Numbered from the stretch's first letter, positions 44,043-53,864 are shown. The stretch: DNA of 64,000 nt from CAWKDC01 sp964383495 (GCA_964383495.1 CAYLHG010000002.1:135854-199853), one strand, 5' to 3'. Made by a program: numbers and translations. The notes: a model not told the origin generated them from the sequence alone.

Positions 44043-45380
44043 ATGGCTCACGAACTTACCCCACCAGAAATTGTTACCGAACTAGATAAATATATTATTG
44101 GGCAACACAATGCAAAACGTGCTGTAGCCATTGCAATGCGCAACCGTTGGCGCCGCAGAGAAGTACAAGACCCTATTTTGCGAGAAGAAATTTATCCTAA
44201 AAATATTCTCATGATTGGCCCCACGGGTTGTGGTAAAACAGAAATTGCACGCCGTTTAGCTTTTTTAGCACAAGCACCTTTCATTAAAGTAGAAGCAACT
44301 AAATTTACTGAAATTGGTTTTGTGGGCCGTGATGTAGACTCTATTATTCGTGATTTAATTGATACTTCCATCAAAATGGCTCGTGCCAAAGAAATGGAAA
44401 AAGTACGCGAAAAAGCGATGGAAGCCGTTGAAAATCGTATTTTAGACGCTTTAATTCCACCTTCCCGCGCAATATTTGAAAATGAACCAACAGATATTGA
44501 CGCTAGTGAAGATTCCGCTGCAAGAAAATTATTTCGCGAAAAATTGCGCAATAATGAAGTAGATAATACGATGATCGAAATAGATGTTGCAATGACAACA
44601 GCATTTGAAATTGTCTCTCCTCCTGGCATGGAAGACATGACATCACAGCTCAGTGACCTCTTCCAAAGCATGTCTTCCGAGCGAAAGAAAAAACGCAAAA
44701 TGACAGTTGCAGTAGCTAAAAAAACATTGCTTGATGAAGAATGCGCAAAACTCATTAACGATGACGAAATCAAAACAAATGCCATTCAAAATGCTGAACA
44801 AAACGGCATTGTGTTCATTGATGAGTTTGATAAAATTGTTTCGCGCGATGATCGTGTTCAAGTATCGCGAGAAGGCGTGCAACGTGATTTGCTACCCTTA
44901 ATTGAAGGCACTATTGTCAATACTAAACACGGCCCCATCAATACAAAACATATTTTGTTTGTATGTTCTGGTGCATTTCATCTAGCAAGCCCTTCTGATT
45001 TAATTCCTGAAATGCAAGGTCGTTTGCCTATTCGTGTAGAATTAAATGCGTTAAGCACAGAAGATTTTAAATCTATTTTGACAGAACCTAAAGCTTCTAT
45101 TACTTGCCAATGCAAAGCTTTGCTGGCAACAGAAGGTGTTACTATTGAATTCACACCGGGATCTATCGACAAAATTGCATCCGTTGCATTTTACGTGAAT
45201 GAAAAAACGGAAAATATTGGCGCGCGTCGATTACATACTGTCATGGAACGCTTGCTTGAAGATATTTCGTTCAATGCAGCGTTACATAAAGGGCAAACAT
45301 TATCTATTGATGCAGAGTATGTTGAACGTCATCTAGGCAGTCTAGCCATGAATGACGATCTCTCTCGTTACATTTTATAG
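44043..45380 (+). CDS. hslU: HslU ATPase (protease/unfoldase regulatory subunit)
   Basis: This AAA+ unfoldase feeds substrates to HslV. It is about 445 residues. It begins LTPPEIVTELDKYIIGQHNAKRAVAIAMRNRWRR. Walker A is GPTGCGKTEIARRLA, the pore motif is GFVGRDVDSIIRDL, the I domain follows, Walker B is GIVFIDEFDKI, and the sensor-2 GARRLHTVMERLLEDISF and C-terminal DDLSRYIL (which docks into HslV) are intact. GAGG spaces better to ATG 44043 than to 44040. Confidence 0.97.
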   Translation: MAHELTPPEIVTELDKYIIGQHNAKRAVAIAMRNRWRRREVQDPILREEIYPKNILMIGPTGCGKTEIARRLAFLAQAPFIKVEATKFTEIGFVGRDVDSIIRDLIDTSIKMARAKEMEKVREKAMEAVENRILDALIPPSRAIFENEPTDIDASEDSAARKLFREKLRNNEVDNTMIEIDVAMTTAFEIVSPPGMEDMTSQLSDLFQSMSSERKKKRKMTVAVAKKTLLDEECAKLINDDEIKTNAIQNAEQNGIVFIDEFDKIVSRDDRVQVSREGVQRDLLPLIEGTIVNTKHGPINTKHILFVCSGAFHLASPSDLIPEMQGRLPIRVELNALSTEDFKSILTEPKASITCQCKALLATEGVTIEFTPGSIDKIASVAFYVNEKTENIGARRLHTVMERLLEDISFNAALHKGQTLSIDAEYVERHLGSLAMNDDLSRYIL

Positions 45381-45388
45381 GCATAACC

Positions 45389-46135
45389 ATGAAAGACGAT
45401 ACCACACATTTTGGCTTTGAACGTGTCTCATTAAAAGATAAAGTCAAACGCGTGGCAGCAGTCTTTGATGGTGTTGCATCACGTTATGATGTGATGAACG
45501 ATGCCATGTCTTTCGGCATGCATCGTTTATGGAAAAAAATAGCTGTTGATTTATTAAAAGCACTCCCAGGCGAATATATTCTTGATTTAGCCGCAGGTAC
45601 TGGTGATCTGACACGCGCTATTGCCAAACGCGTAGGAGCCACAGGCAAAGTCGTTGCTTCAGATATTAATCCAAACATGTTGCAAAAAGCCCGTGAAAAA
45701 TGTTTAGATACAGGCATTTTCAATAATATTGAATTTGTGGTTGCGGATGCACAAGCGTTGCCTTTTCCTGATCACAGTATGGATGCTATCACCATGGGGT
45801 TTGGATTACGTAATGTCACAGAGCCTGAAAAAGCGTTGCGTGAAATGGCGCGCGTATTAAAACCTGGTGGCCGTGCCATTATATTAGAGTTTTCAAAGCC
45901 TGCTTATGATTGGCTCAATACTTTATATGATCAATATTCCTTTAACATCATCCCCAAATTAGGCGCTTGGATTGCCAATGATGAAGAAAGTTATCGATAT
46001 CTTGTCGAATCTATTCGCATGCATCCCGATCAAGAAACATTAAAATCTTTATTTTTATCGGCAGGTTTTGATAGTGCTGATTATATCAATATCATGGGTG
46101 GTATCGTCGCCATTCATCGAGGCTATGTATGGTAA
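45389..46135 (+). CDS. ubiE: Ubiquinone/menaquinone C-methyltransferase UbiE
   Basis: This SAM-dependent enzyme C-methylates the quinone ring. It is 248 residues. The N-terminal family signature VFDGVASRYDVMNDAMSFGMHRLWK is followed by the SAM motif LDLAAGTGDLTRAI, ASDINPNMLQKAREK, and ITMGFGLRNVTEPEKALREM, with the C-terminal SIRMHPDQETLKSLF. It is the first of three overlapping or adjacent ubiquinone genes, eight bases after hslU. Its stop overlaps the ubiJ start region. Confidence 0.96.
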   Translation: MKDDTTHFGFERVSLKDKVKRVAAVFDGVASRYDVMNDAMSFGMHRLWKKIAVDLLKALPGEYILDLAAGTGDLTRAIAKRVGATGKVVASDINPNMLQKAREKCLDTGIFNNIEFVVADAQALPFPDHSMDAITMGFGLRNVTEPEKALREMARVLKPGGRAIILEFSKPAYDWLNTLYDQYSFNIIPKLGAWIANDEESYRYLVESIRMHPDQETLKSLFLSAGFDSADYINIMGGIVAIHRGYVW

Positions 46136-46749
46136 TGCCTTCGCTCGCATTGGAATGGATATTATCTAAAGCACAGTCTTTTATGAATGCATTGTTATCC
46201 CATGGCAATGCGGATGCGTTATTACCTTTGAGGAACTCGCGTATTCGATTTGTTTTTGAACCGATGAATATCGCAGTAGAAATGACTTGTACTTCACATC
46301 CTTATATCGTCTTGACTGCTGAAACACAACACCCTGTCTCACTCACTTTAAAAGGAACCCCGTTACAGTTTCTGAAATCCATGACATCTCACACCATGGG
46401 GAATTTGCATATTGCCGGCGATATTAAACTAGCACAGGTGCTGCAACGTGCTTTAGAAAATTTAAATATTGATGTGGAATCTTTTTTATCTACTATAGTC
46501 GGCGGCACAGTAGCGCACCATTTGATATCAGCGATAAAAAAAACAGAACAAAAATCTCGTGAAGTTGCATCGCACACCGTTCAAGATATTTCAGATTATT
46601 GCCAATATGAAATTCACACGATTACTCCTAAAGAAGAGTGTGATATTTTCACCAAAAAAGTCAATGAACTACGCTACAAGGTAGACCATTTATCCGTAAA
46701 AATAGCGCAGTTAAAACAGCACATTGAGGAAAGACATGTTCCACGATAG
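46129..46749 (+). CDS. ubiJ: Ubiquinone biosynthesis accessory factor UbiJ
   Basis: This is an SCP2-domain protein that binds lipid intermediates in the soluble Ubi complex. It is 206 residues with an N-terminal SCP2-like domain (LHIAGDIKLAQVLQRALENLNIDVESFLS is diagnostic) and a C-terminal coiled coil (FTKKVNELRYKVDHLSVKIAQLKQHIEER). It sits between ubiE and ubiB, the standard gammaproteobacterial order. ATG 46129 overlaps the ubiE end; ATG 46135 is an alternative. Confidence 0.9.
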   Translation: MVMPSLALEWILSKAQSFMNALLSHGNADALLPLRNSRIRFVFEPMNIAVEMTCTSHPYIVLTAETQHPVSLTLKGTPLQFLKSMTSHTMGNLHIAGDIKLAQVLQRALENLNIDVESFLSTIVGGTVAHHLISAIKKTEQKSREVASHTVQDISDYCQYEIHTITPKEECDIFTKKVNELRYKVDHLSVKIAQLKQHIEERHVPR

Positions 46750-48169
46750 TAAACGCTTAATCACTATTTTTTGGGTATTACGAAAATATGGTATTTTTCG
46801 TTTACTGACCGAAAAAACAGGCATACAATGGCTAGCGTATTTTAATATCGGAACCGCGCATCATACAGCTGATCCTGGAACCCGCCTTTGTGATGCATTA
46901 CAAACATTGGGACCTATTTTCATTAAATTGGGGCAATCACTCTCCACACGTCCTGATTTAATTTCGCCAGAAATCGCAGAATCATTAATTTTATTACAAG
47001 ATAAAGTACCTGCTTTTTCTTCCGAAATTGCTGTTCAATCTATTGAAACATCGCTTAAAAAACCCATTCATGAACTTTTTGATACATTTGATCCGGTACC
47101 AATAGGCAGTGCTTCCATTGCCCAAGTTCATGCCGCACAATTACACTCTGGCGAACAAGTTGTTGTAAAAGTGTTACGTCCTCATATTGAAAAATCTGTA
47201 AAACAAGATATACACATTCTTCACAAGCTTACAAAATTTGCTCAAACTTTTTTACCCAAGCTTTCCATATTACGGTTACATGAAGTAGTAGCAGAAGTAG
47301 AGAAAACATTACACTATGAGCTTGACCTAATCCGAGAAGCAGCCAACAGTTCTGTGTTGAAACGTAATTTAGCAGATATGCCCTCTGTTAAAATTCCACG
47401 TGTCTATTGGGACCATACCGCCACACGTGTAGCTACGATGGAACGCATTTATGGAACTTGCATTGCAGATAGAGAAACTTTACTAGCACAAGGTGCAGAT
47501 CTACCACATATCGCTCGTATGGGCGTTGAATTATTTTTCACGCAAGTTTTTCACCATCGTTATTTTCATGCAGACATGCATCCTGGTAATGTTTTTATTG
47601 ATATGACGAGTCCTCATGCGCCTCAGTTTATATTAGTTGATTTTGGCATCATGGGAACGTTAAGCAGCGTTGATCAAAGCTATCTTGCACAAAATTTGTT
47701 GGCTTTTATCCATCGAGATTATCGTAAAGTTGCAGAATTGCATATTGAGTCCGGTTGGGTCCCCTCTACAATACGCCTAGACGAATTTGAAGCAGCAATC
47801 CGTACGGTATGTGAGCCTATGTTTGAACGCCCCATCAGTGATATATCCTTTGGAAAATTATTAATGCGTTTATTTCAAACTGCTCAACAATTTCAAATGC
47901 GCATTCAACCTCAATTAATTTTGCTACAAAAAACAATTCTCAATGTAGAAGGAATTACTCGCCATTTATACCCTGAGCTAAATGTTTGGGAAACAGCACG
48001 GCCTATTATCGAATCCTGGATGAAAGATCGTGTAGGTTTTAAGGCCGCTTTGACAACCATTACTCGAGAATGGCCCTACTGGGTGGCGACGTTACCACAA
48101 TTACCTGCGACACTGATGAAGACTCTGGAAGCTCTCGCAACGTCAAAGTCTTCTGGGCCTGGCCACTAA
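46736..48169 (+). CDS. ubiB: UbiB atypical kinase/ATPase, C-terminally shortened
   Basis: This is an ADCK-like protein needed for ubiquinone synthesis. The conserved KxGQ-type segment IFIKLGQSLSTRPDLISPEIAESL, the Ala-rich GSASIAQVHAA, VVKVLRPHIEK, the catalytic HADMHPGNVFID and the DFG-like LVDFGIMGTL are intact. E. coli UbiB is about 546 residues with a C-terminal transmembrane hairpin. This one is 477 and stops soon after WPYWVATLPQLPATLMKTLEAL, so the membrane hairpin is missing. The last 110 bases are antisense to the end of the 1301-residue orphan gene. GAGGAAAGAC precedes ATG 46736, which lies inside ubiJ. Confidence 0.92.
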   Translation: MFHDSKRLITIFWVLRKYGIFRLLTEKTGIQWLAYFNIGTAHHTADPGTRLCDALQTLGPIFIKLGQSLSTRPDLISPEIAESLILLQDKVPAFSSEIAVQSIETSLKKPIHELFDTFDPVPIGSASIAQVHAAQLHSGEQVVVKVLRPHIEKSVKQDIHILHKLTKFAQTFLPKLSILRLHEVVAEVEKTLHYELDLIREAANSSVLKRNLADMPSVKIPRVYWDHTATRVATMERIYGTCIADRETLLAQGADLPHIARMGVELFFTQVFHHRYFHADMHPGNVFIDMTSPHAPQFILVDFGIMGTLSSVDQSYLAQNLLAFIHRDYRKVAELHIESGWVPSTIRLDEFEAAIRTVCEPMFERPISDISFGKLLMRLFQTAQQFQMRIQPQLILLQKTILNVEGITRHLYPELNVWETARPIIESWMKDRVGFKAALTTITREWPYWVATLPQLPATLMKTLEALATSKSSGPGH

Positions 48170-51100
48170 AAACAACTGGAGCTGAAGAACCAGCGTCATG
48201 ACTATCCGCTAAGTTTTTGCTATATTGAAATAATTCCACCATCTTTTTCATTAAAGCTTGTTCTTTATCTAAGGGAAAGTCACGAAATTCTTTCGCGCAT
48301 TTTTCTACTTTGATTGTTAAAATGGCTCGAATACAGTCTGATGCCCACAAGTTTACTATTTTTTTTGATACAGCCTCACCAAATAACGTTTTCGCCGAAT
48401 CCTCAAACAAGTGATCTAGCGCTGCATAATCCGCATCAGAATCAGTGAAAATATCAGATGTTAATTTTTTTAACAGATCATCAGGAAACAAATCGTCAAA
48501 ATGATTTTTTTCTGCTTTATTTTCTTCTAAATATATTAGAACACTTCTAATAAAAAATGCACGAATAGCATTATTTGTTTTCAGCAAAATTCTTATTTTA
48601 TCATGTTCGCCTTTCGTTAAAAATGGCCCTATCATCAATTTCGCTTTTTCATAATCCGCCCTCACAAAAGGATCCCAGCGAGCATCTGAAACAGCCAAAC
48701 AATGGGTAAATAGCATCATAAAAATTGTTTTTTCGTCATTCGACATACAAGTCTTATCCAAAGTTTGTTCCACTGCACTATATTTCAGATTAGATTCAAA
48801 TGGCGGAAATTCATCCAATATTCGAACCATACTCATGCAGCTTATCATATTGTTTCCAATAGAAAGTGAAAAAACATACTGCGCAACAGCTACTGATAAT
48901 AAAAACATTTCTTTTCCATTATTTTCTACTCTAAAATCATAAACCATCTTTTCATTAAAAAATATCTTATAAAGATTTTTGAGCTGTTGATAACTGGCAA
49001 AAAAAATCTCGCACATGTCTCTTAATTTTGTCGCACTTTTACTTTTTTTATCATTTACATATCCGTAAGTTTTTATCATTTCATAAGAAAGCATAACAGA
49101 AATATCAAAATCTCTATTTAATTTTTCGCTCATCAAGTGTGCTGCATACAAAAATAAAATATCATTAATCTTAACAAGATGATCCTTATCTATTTCTTTA
49201 ACTGTACTTGTCATTTTTCTATTTAAAATGATTGGATTTCTTCCGTTAGAAATCTCAAGAAACGGAATTACAATAATAGAGTTTGTTTCCTCATAATTAA
49301 CCAATAAATCACCATCTTCGTAAGATAAAATTTTAAAAGGTTTTTTAGAATCATTAACACGATGATCATTTCTGAGGATATTTGTACAAATAAATGCAAT
49401 TTTGTATCTATTGAAATATAATGCCCTCAATAATAAATGTAAATATCTTATCCTTTCATATAAAAATTTTCCTTCCTTAGTTTCTGAAAACTCAATTTTA
49501 TCATTACCATTATTTTTTCTTAAAACAAAATCTTCTTCAAAAAATAAGATAGCTCCTTTAGTATAATTTAACATTAGCTCATAACAAGCATTAAACCCTT
49601 TTGAAATATCGAAAAAATCATTCCCCTCTACAGCATTAGGTTCATCATTTTTATGTGACTTTCTAAAAATACAAAACATTTTTAAAAATACAATAAATTC
49701 ACACACTACACTCGCCCAGCGCTCCATGCTCCTGTAAGAAAAATCTCCATTTTCAACATGAACAAGGCTTCTGAATATTGATGGAATAAATTGTTCCACA
49801 ATATCGTAAGAGGTCGCATGATCACGCACTGCTTTCATCATTTCACACATGACTATCGCAGGGTTTTTCTTTTCAAGAATTTCTGAATTCGCAACGTCTG
49901 TTATTAAATTTATTAATTTACTTTCATTTTCTATTTTATCTTCGGATTTTTCGTATTGAGTAATAACAGATTTAAATCTTTCATGGATTACTATCCTATT
50001 ATTTTTATTCCCAAATATTTCATAACCCTTTCCATTCATTATGTTTCCCGATATGAGATATGCGTCAAAAATTTCTTCTTCGCTCAACATGTTACGCGAA
50101 ACATAGCTTATAACCTTATCTGGAATTTCTTCAGAATCTTGACGACCTTCTTCAACCAACTGAAAAAGGAGAACGTATTTTGCCTTTATTATTAAAGAAG
50201 AGTACTTAATATGTGCAGCCAACAAAATATCTATTAATTTTTTTCTTTCTTTATGGAAAATTTTCTGCTTTTCCGATATGTTCTTAACAAGCAAATAAAT
50301 AAGTTTTACTCCGGATTCAATGATTAATAAACTCCGATCTTCTTCTAAATCTTTCATAATAGAAAAATAAAACTTATCATAGGAAAAATTACTACTAGAA
50401 TCAACTTGATATTTCATGTAATACAGTAAAATATTTAAGAATTTTACTCCATCTTCATTTTCCTTTAAAAACTTTTTGATCTCATCTTCTAATATTTTCT
50501 TTCGAAACCCTTTCTTTGAAACCAAATTAATCAAAGAAGCATTGTTTATAACCACATGAGACGAAGAATCTTTTGTTTTTTTCCTATCATCAAGAAACAA
50601 AACATTAAAAACTTCATCTATTATTGCAGCCTTTACAACATCTACTTCAGCCTCTACAAGGCTAGTTAATTCTATCAAAGCATCATCAACATTGCTATCC
50701 GGTTGTTTATTTTTCGGCCTTCCCTTATTTCCTTTAGGAAGTTTATTTTTTTCATCTGGAACGAAAACTGCAGTTTCTTTTTCATTTGCTATTTCTTTCT
50801 CTTTATCTTTATCTTTTTCTTTTTCTTCTCTTTCTTTTTTAATCAACATTAGCTCAGAATCTCTGTAAATTTTAGAGACAGTTTCAAATGAAGAAATAAT
50901 CAATTCTCTAAAGTTTATTAAAAAAGAAGTTTTTTCAAAAAAATTCCTGATCCCTCTCCTTGGATCACTGGAATAATCCTCATTAAAGTCGCTGCAAGCT
51001 AATATCATATCAAAAGAAAGAGGACATTCTATTTTCTCAGACTTGCCTAACTTTTTATAATTATTATTGATGTCATCACAAACACTCATCACTCTTAAAG

Positions 51101-51965
51101 CATGAATCCTTTCTGCTCTCCAGGCTTGTTCTAAAAAAATCAACCTGTTTTTTAGCAAAATTTCTCTTTTTTTGCTTAAACCTATGATGGAATCAACCAC
51201 CATATCAATATTTTCAGTTACTTTAGATGTGTCATTAAATCTCTTTTTAAAAGATTCTGAAATAGACCGCCATTTTCTATTTTCTCTCAAAGCTGATAAC
51301 GTTACTAGCGTTGCCTGATCTATAAAAAATCCATTCTTCACATAAAAAAACATTTTTTTAATAGCAAAGGCAATAGACCTAGCAGCGTCATTACGATTAA
51401 TATCCCCTAAGGAAGGCACACTTATTTCTTGAAACATTATAAACGCCGCGCGTCTTTTTTCACAATCAGCATCCCCTTTCACAAGATTCTGGTTAATATC
51501 ATATCTCATGGTTTCTGGAAAAAAAGAATGATCATCGTATACATTGCTCGCCATCAAGCAATCATAAGTTTCGTTTTCGTATGTAAAAGGAATTTGATAG
51601 AAATTTAATAAAGCACTCTCCTTGGCCACATCGAGTTTCCCGGCATCTTCTGCAAGTTGCACTAGGTCATTATTTTTCTTGATAGCAATAATATCCCTAT
51701 CTGGCTGATAGTCCTTAAAAGCCTTTTCCTGTTCTGTAGATAATAAGCCATATTTCAATAAATAATGAATAGAACAAGAAGAACCGTGCGCGTAAATATT
51801 TACATCTGTTATGCCCTTTTCCTGCAGCCACGCAGCAAAAATCTGCACACCTTTAAAATACACCTCAAACCCAGAGCGCTCATTCTGCACCAGATTTGAA
51901 CTTGAGCACGAATTTGCAACCACGACTTTGCTTGCTGTCGGATGCTTTTTCTTCTTACCACTCAT
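48060..51965 (-). CDS. Large orphan protein, candidate effector (1301 aa)
   Basis: I recognise no domain. The protein begins with a basic patch (MSGKKKKHPTASK), then a mostly helical AT-rich body. A highly charged Lys/Glu/Asp tract (EREEKEKDKDKEKEIANEKE) sits near residue 380, and a basic PKGNKGRPKNKQ stretch follows. There are no obvious transmembrane helices. The C-terminal 37 residues (ending PPSRAILE) are encoded opposite the 3' end of ubiB, so this end was probably acquired when the gene settled there. GGAG precedes ATG 51965. Local base composition is clearly lower in GC than the ubi genes. A secreted effector is plausible but unproven. Confidence 0.65.
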   Translation of the reverse strand: MSGKKKKHPTASKVVVANSCSSSNLVQNERSGFEVYFKGVQIFAAWLQEKGITDVNIYAHGSSCSIHYLLKYGLLSTEQEKAFKDYQPDRDIIAIKKNNDLVQLAEDAGKLDVAKESALLNFYQIPFTYENETYDCLMASNVYDDHSFFPETMRYDINQNLVKGDADCEKRRAAFIMFQEISVPSLGDINRNDAARSIAFAIKKMFFYVKNGFFIDQATLVTLSALRENRKWRSISESFKKRFNDTSKVTENIDMVVDSIIGLSKKREILLKNRLIFLEQAWRAERIHALRVMSVCDDINNNYKKLGKSEKIECPLSFDMILACSDFNEDYSSDPRRGIRNFFEKTSFLINFRELIISSFETVSKIYRDSELMLIKKEREEKEKDKDKEKEIANEKETAVFVPDEKNKLPKGNKGRPKNKQPDSNVDDALIELTSLVEAEVDVVKAAIIDEVFNVLFLDDRKKTKDSSSHVVINNASLINLVSKKGFRKKILEDEIKKFLKENEDGVKFLNILLYYMKYQVDSSSNFSYDKFYFSIMKDLEEDRSLLIIESGVKLIYLLVKNISEKQKIFHKERKKLIDILLAAHIKYSSLIIKAKYVLLFQLVEEGRQDSEEIPDKVISYVSRNMLSEEEIFDAYLISGNIMNGKGYEIFGNKNNRIVIHERFKSVITQYEKSEDKIENESKLINLITDVANSEILEKKNPAIVMCEMMKAVRDHATSYDIVEQFIPSIFRSLVHVENGDFSYRSMERWASVVCEFIVFLKMFCIFRKSHKNDEPNAVEGNDFFDISKGFNACYELMLNYTKGAILFFEEDFVLRKNNGNDKIEFSETKEGKFLYERIRYLHLLLRALYFNRYKIAFICTNILRNDHRVNDSKKPFKILSYEDGDLLVNYEETNSIIVIPFLEISNGRNPIILNRKMTSTVKEIDKDHLVKINDILFLYAAHLMSEKLNRDFDISVMLSYEMIKTYGYVNDKKSKSATKLRDMCEIFFASYQQLKNLYKIFFNEKMVYDFRVENNGKEMFLLSVAVAQYVFSLSIGNNMISCMSMVRILDEFPPFESNLKYSAVEQTLDKTCMSNDEKTIFMMLFTHCLAVSDARWDPFVRADYEKAKLMIGPFLTKGEHDKIRILLKTNNAIRAFFIRSVLIYLEENKAEKNHFDDLFPDDLLKKLTSDIFTDSDADYAALDHLFEDSAKTLFGEAVSKKIVNLWASDCIRAILTIKVEKCAKEFRDFPLDKEQALMKKMVELFQYSKNLADSHDAGSSAPVVFSGQAQKTLTLRELPESSSVSQVIVVTSPPSRAILE

Positions 51966-52122
51966 TAGGAGTCTCCTGCAATATATTGCTAGCAAAGACA
52001 ACTAGCTTACATTACTAACTCCTTTTTGTAAATATCTTAAGCGTTCAAATCTGAAATTTGTTAAAATTAGAGCTTACGCAAAATGATGGAACTTTTCCCA
52101 CAGGACACCCAAGGACTACGCT

Positions 52123-52392
52123 ATGCTTAAGTACTTTATATTCACGATTTTCTGCTGTGCGCTAGCAGCCCAAGCTGGCGGCAACATGTCTCATCCTACT
52201 GCTTTAAAAGGATTTGAGGTTCAAAGAGAAGCTCATGGTAGAACACTGCGCCTAGAACACCCTACCTCGCGCACCTCAAACCAGCCTCTTGGCTTGATGA
52301 ACCCGCAAAAAGGTATGGCACCTCAGCATGAACAAGCCCCTAAGCTAAACCCCCGCGCCCACCCAGCGCATCGCTCCGCAATGCACTTTTAA
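52123..52392 (+). CDS. Small exported protein (89 aa), function unknown
   Basis: The N terminus MLKYFIFTIFCCALAAQA is a signal peptide with a likely cut after AQA. The mature 71 residues are polar, rich in His, Pro and Arg, without cysteines, and probably disordered (HPTSRTSNQPLGLMNPQKG). AAGGA precedes the ATG. It starts 158 bases from the divergent orphan gene and ends 12 bases before the HIT gene, so it may share its transcript. Confidence 0.5.
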   Translation: MLKYFIFTIFCCALAAQAGGNMSHPTALKGFEVQREAHGRTLRLEHPTSRTSNQPLGLMNPQKGMAPQHEQAPKLNPRAHPAHRSAMHF

Positions 52393-52404
52393 AAAGGATG
52401 CCTT

Positions 52405-52746
52405 ATGACAGATTGTATTTTCTGCAAAATCATTGCCAAAACCCTCCCTGCCGATATCGTAGATGAGGACGATAACTTCCTGGTTTTTAAGGATATTCAC
52501 CCTAAAGCAGCTACTCATCTCCTGGTGGTCCCCAAGCAACATATAGAAAGCCTGGCCACACTGACGAAAAAAGAGAGTGAGCTTGTGGCTCATTTAATGT
52601 TAAAATTACCTGAAATTGCAGAGAAAATGGGCCTTAAAGGCTTTCGAACTGTGATCAATACAGGACGAGAAGGCGGCCAGATTGTGTTTCATTTACATGC
52701 ACACTTGTTAGGCGCACCTTTTTTCACTAAAGGCGTTGAAATATAA
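52405..52746 (+). CDS. HIT-family nucleotide hydrolase (HinT-like)
   Basis: This is a purine nucleoside phosphoramidase family protein of 113 residues. The N-terminal DCIFCKIIAKTLPADIV, the middle HLLVVPKQHIESL and the histidine triad HLHAHLLG are intact. It is a cytosolic homodimer in relatives. AAAAAGG precedes the ATG. It lies just upstream of tatABC, an arrangement seen in other gammaproteobacteria. Confidence 0.93.
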   Translation: MTDCIFCKIIAKTLPADIVDEDDNFLVFKDIHPKAATHLLVVPKQHIESLATLTKKESELVAHLMLKLPEIAEKMGLKGFRTVINTGREGGQIVFHLHAHLLGAPFFTKGVEI

Positions 52747-52762
52747 CCGAATGGGGGCAAAT

Positions 52763-52924
52763 ATGGGACTAGGTGGTATTAGTATCTGGCAATTATTAAT
52801 TGTCTTATTGATTATTATCTTGTTGTTTGGCACGAAAAAATTGCGCAGTATGGGCGAAGACCTGGGGAAAGCGTTAAAAAGTTTTCGCACAGCGATCAAA
52901 GATGACGATAATAAGGAACCATAA
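52763..52924 (+). CDS. tatA: Twin-arginine translocase subunit TatA
   Basis: This is the pore-forming Tat component, 53 residues. A short N terminus is followed by one membrane helix (SIWQLLIVLLIIILLFG) and the amphipathic helix starting FGTKKLRSMGEDLGKALKSF, the family signature. GGGGG lies ahead of ATG 52763, and an upstream in-frame ATG is unlikely. Its stop overlaps the tatB ATG by one base, as in a coupled operon. Confidence 0.93.
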   Translation: MGLGGISIWQLLIVLLIIILLFGTKKLRSMGEDLGKALKSFRTAIKDDDNKEP

Positions 52925-53175
52925 TGTTCTCTGTGGGGTTCTCTGAAATTGTCATGGTATTAGTCGTCACTGTGCTAGCACTAAAGCCAGAACAAATGTT
53001 GCAAGCTACCAAAATGTGCCGCAAATTATGGGTTGATTGGTGCGCATGGCGAGCTAAATTTGATGCTGAGCAATTACGGATTGAAAAAGAACGTCAATTG
53101 GCTGAACGCATTAAAGCCGCTGCAGGCGTGAGCGATGTATCCGATTTATTATCACAAAAAACAGAGCAAAAATAA
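52924..53175 (+). CDS. tatB: Twin-arginine translocase subunit TatB (short)
   Basis: This is a receptor component of the Tat system. It is 83 residues, half the length of E. coli TatB (171). The N-terminal MFSVGFSEIVMVLVVTVLAL helix and the KPEQM hinge are conserved, followed by a charged amphipathic helix. The long variable tail of other TatB proteins is missing. It overlaps tatA and tatC by one base each. Confidence 0.85.
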   Translation: MFSVGFSEIVMVLVVTVLALKPEQMLQATKMCRKLWVDWCAWRAKFDAEQLRIEKERQLAERIKAAAGVSDVSDLLSQKTEQK

Positions 53176-53864
53176 TGAACGAAACGCTTTCTCATTTACA
53201 AGCTCTACGCGAATCAATGATCCGTGCTTTTATAGGCTACGGAATAATAGCGATTATTTCTGCCATATACGCTAACTATTTATTTTCTATATTTTCATTG
53301 CCTATCCTGTCTCTTTTGCCAACAGGCTCGATGATTGCTACCGACGTTACAACTCCCTTTTTAATTCCACTCACATTTAGTTTAATGCTGGCATTGTGTA
53401 TTTCAATGCCATGGATTTTATATCAAGGGTGGAGATTTATCGGGCCCGCTTTATTTACACATGAAAAAAAACGCATTTTATTGTTGAGCTGTTTTAGTCT
53501 TATATTATTTTACGCGGGCCTATGTCTCGCTTATTTTTTTGTGATCCCATTAGCACTCAAATTTTTTGTTCACGCTGCACCACAGGGTGTTGAAGTTCTC
53601 ACCGATATCGACGCTTATTTTAATTTTGCCATGACAATGATGATTGCTTTTGGGTTTGCCTTTCAAGTACCGTTAGTAGTCATGGCCCTGATCAAAACAA
53701 ATGTTATCACTCGCGAAACACTAATTTCCAAACGCCCTTATGTGATCATCATTTGCTTTATAGTGGGCATGTTGTTAACACCGCCTGATGTGTTTTCCCA
53801 AACTTTATTGGCCGTCCCTATGTGGGGTTTGTTTGAGCTGGGTTTGTTCCTGGCCAAATTGTAA
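53175..53864 (+). CDS. tatC: Twin-arginine translocase subunit TatC
   Basis: This is the membrane receptor for twin-arginine signal peptides. It is 229 residues with six predicted helices. The N-terminal HLQALRESMIRAFIGYG corresponds to the conserved HLxELRxR region with substitutions. The periplasmic loop GLCLAYFFVIPLALKFF and the C-terminal segment VGMLLTPPDVFSQTLLAVPMWGLFELG are well conserved. A hairpin covers its stop codon. Confidence 0.94.
   Translation: MNETLSHLQALRESMIRAFIGYGIIAIISAIYANYLFSIFSLPILSLLPTGSMIATDVTTPFLIPLTFSLMLALCISMPWILYQGWRFIGPALFTHEKKRILLLSCFSLILFYAGLCLAYFFVIPLALKFFVHAAPQGVEVLTDIDAYFNFAMTMMIAFGFAFQVPLVVMALIKTNVITRETLISKRPYVIIICFIVGMLLTPPDVFSQTLLAVPMWGLFELGLFLAKL

Noticed and set aside
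44192..44785. 197-residue minus-strand frame inside hslU
   Set aside because: Antisense shadow of a strongly conserved gene; Ser-rich composition typical of antisense translation.
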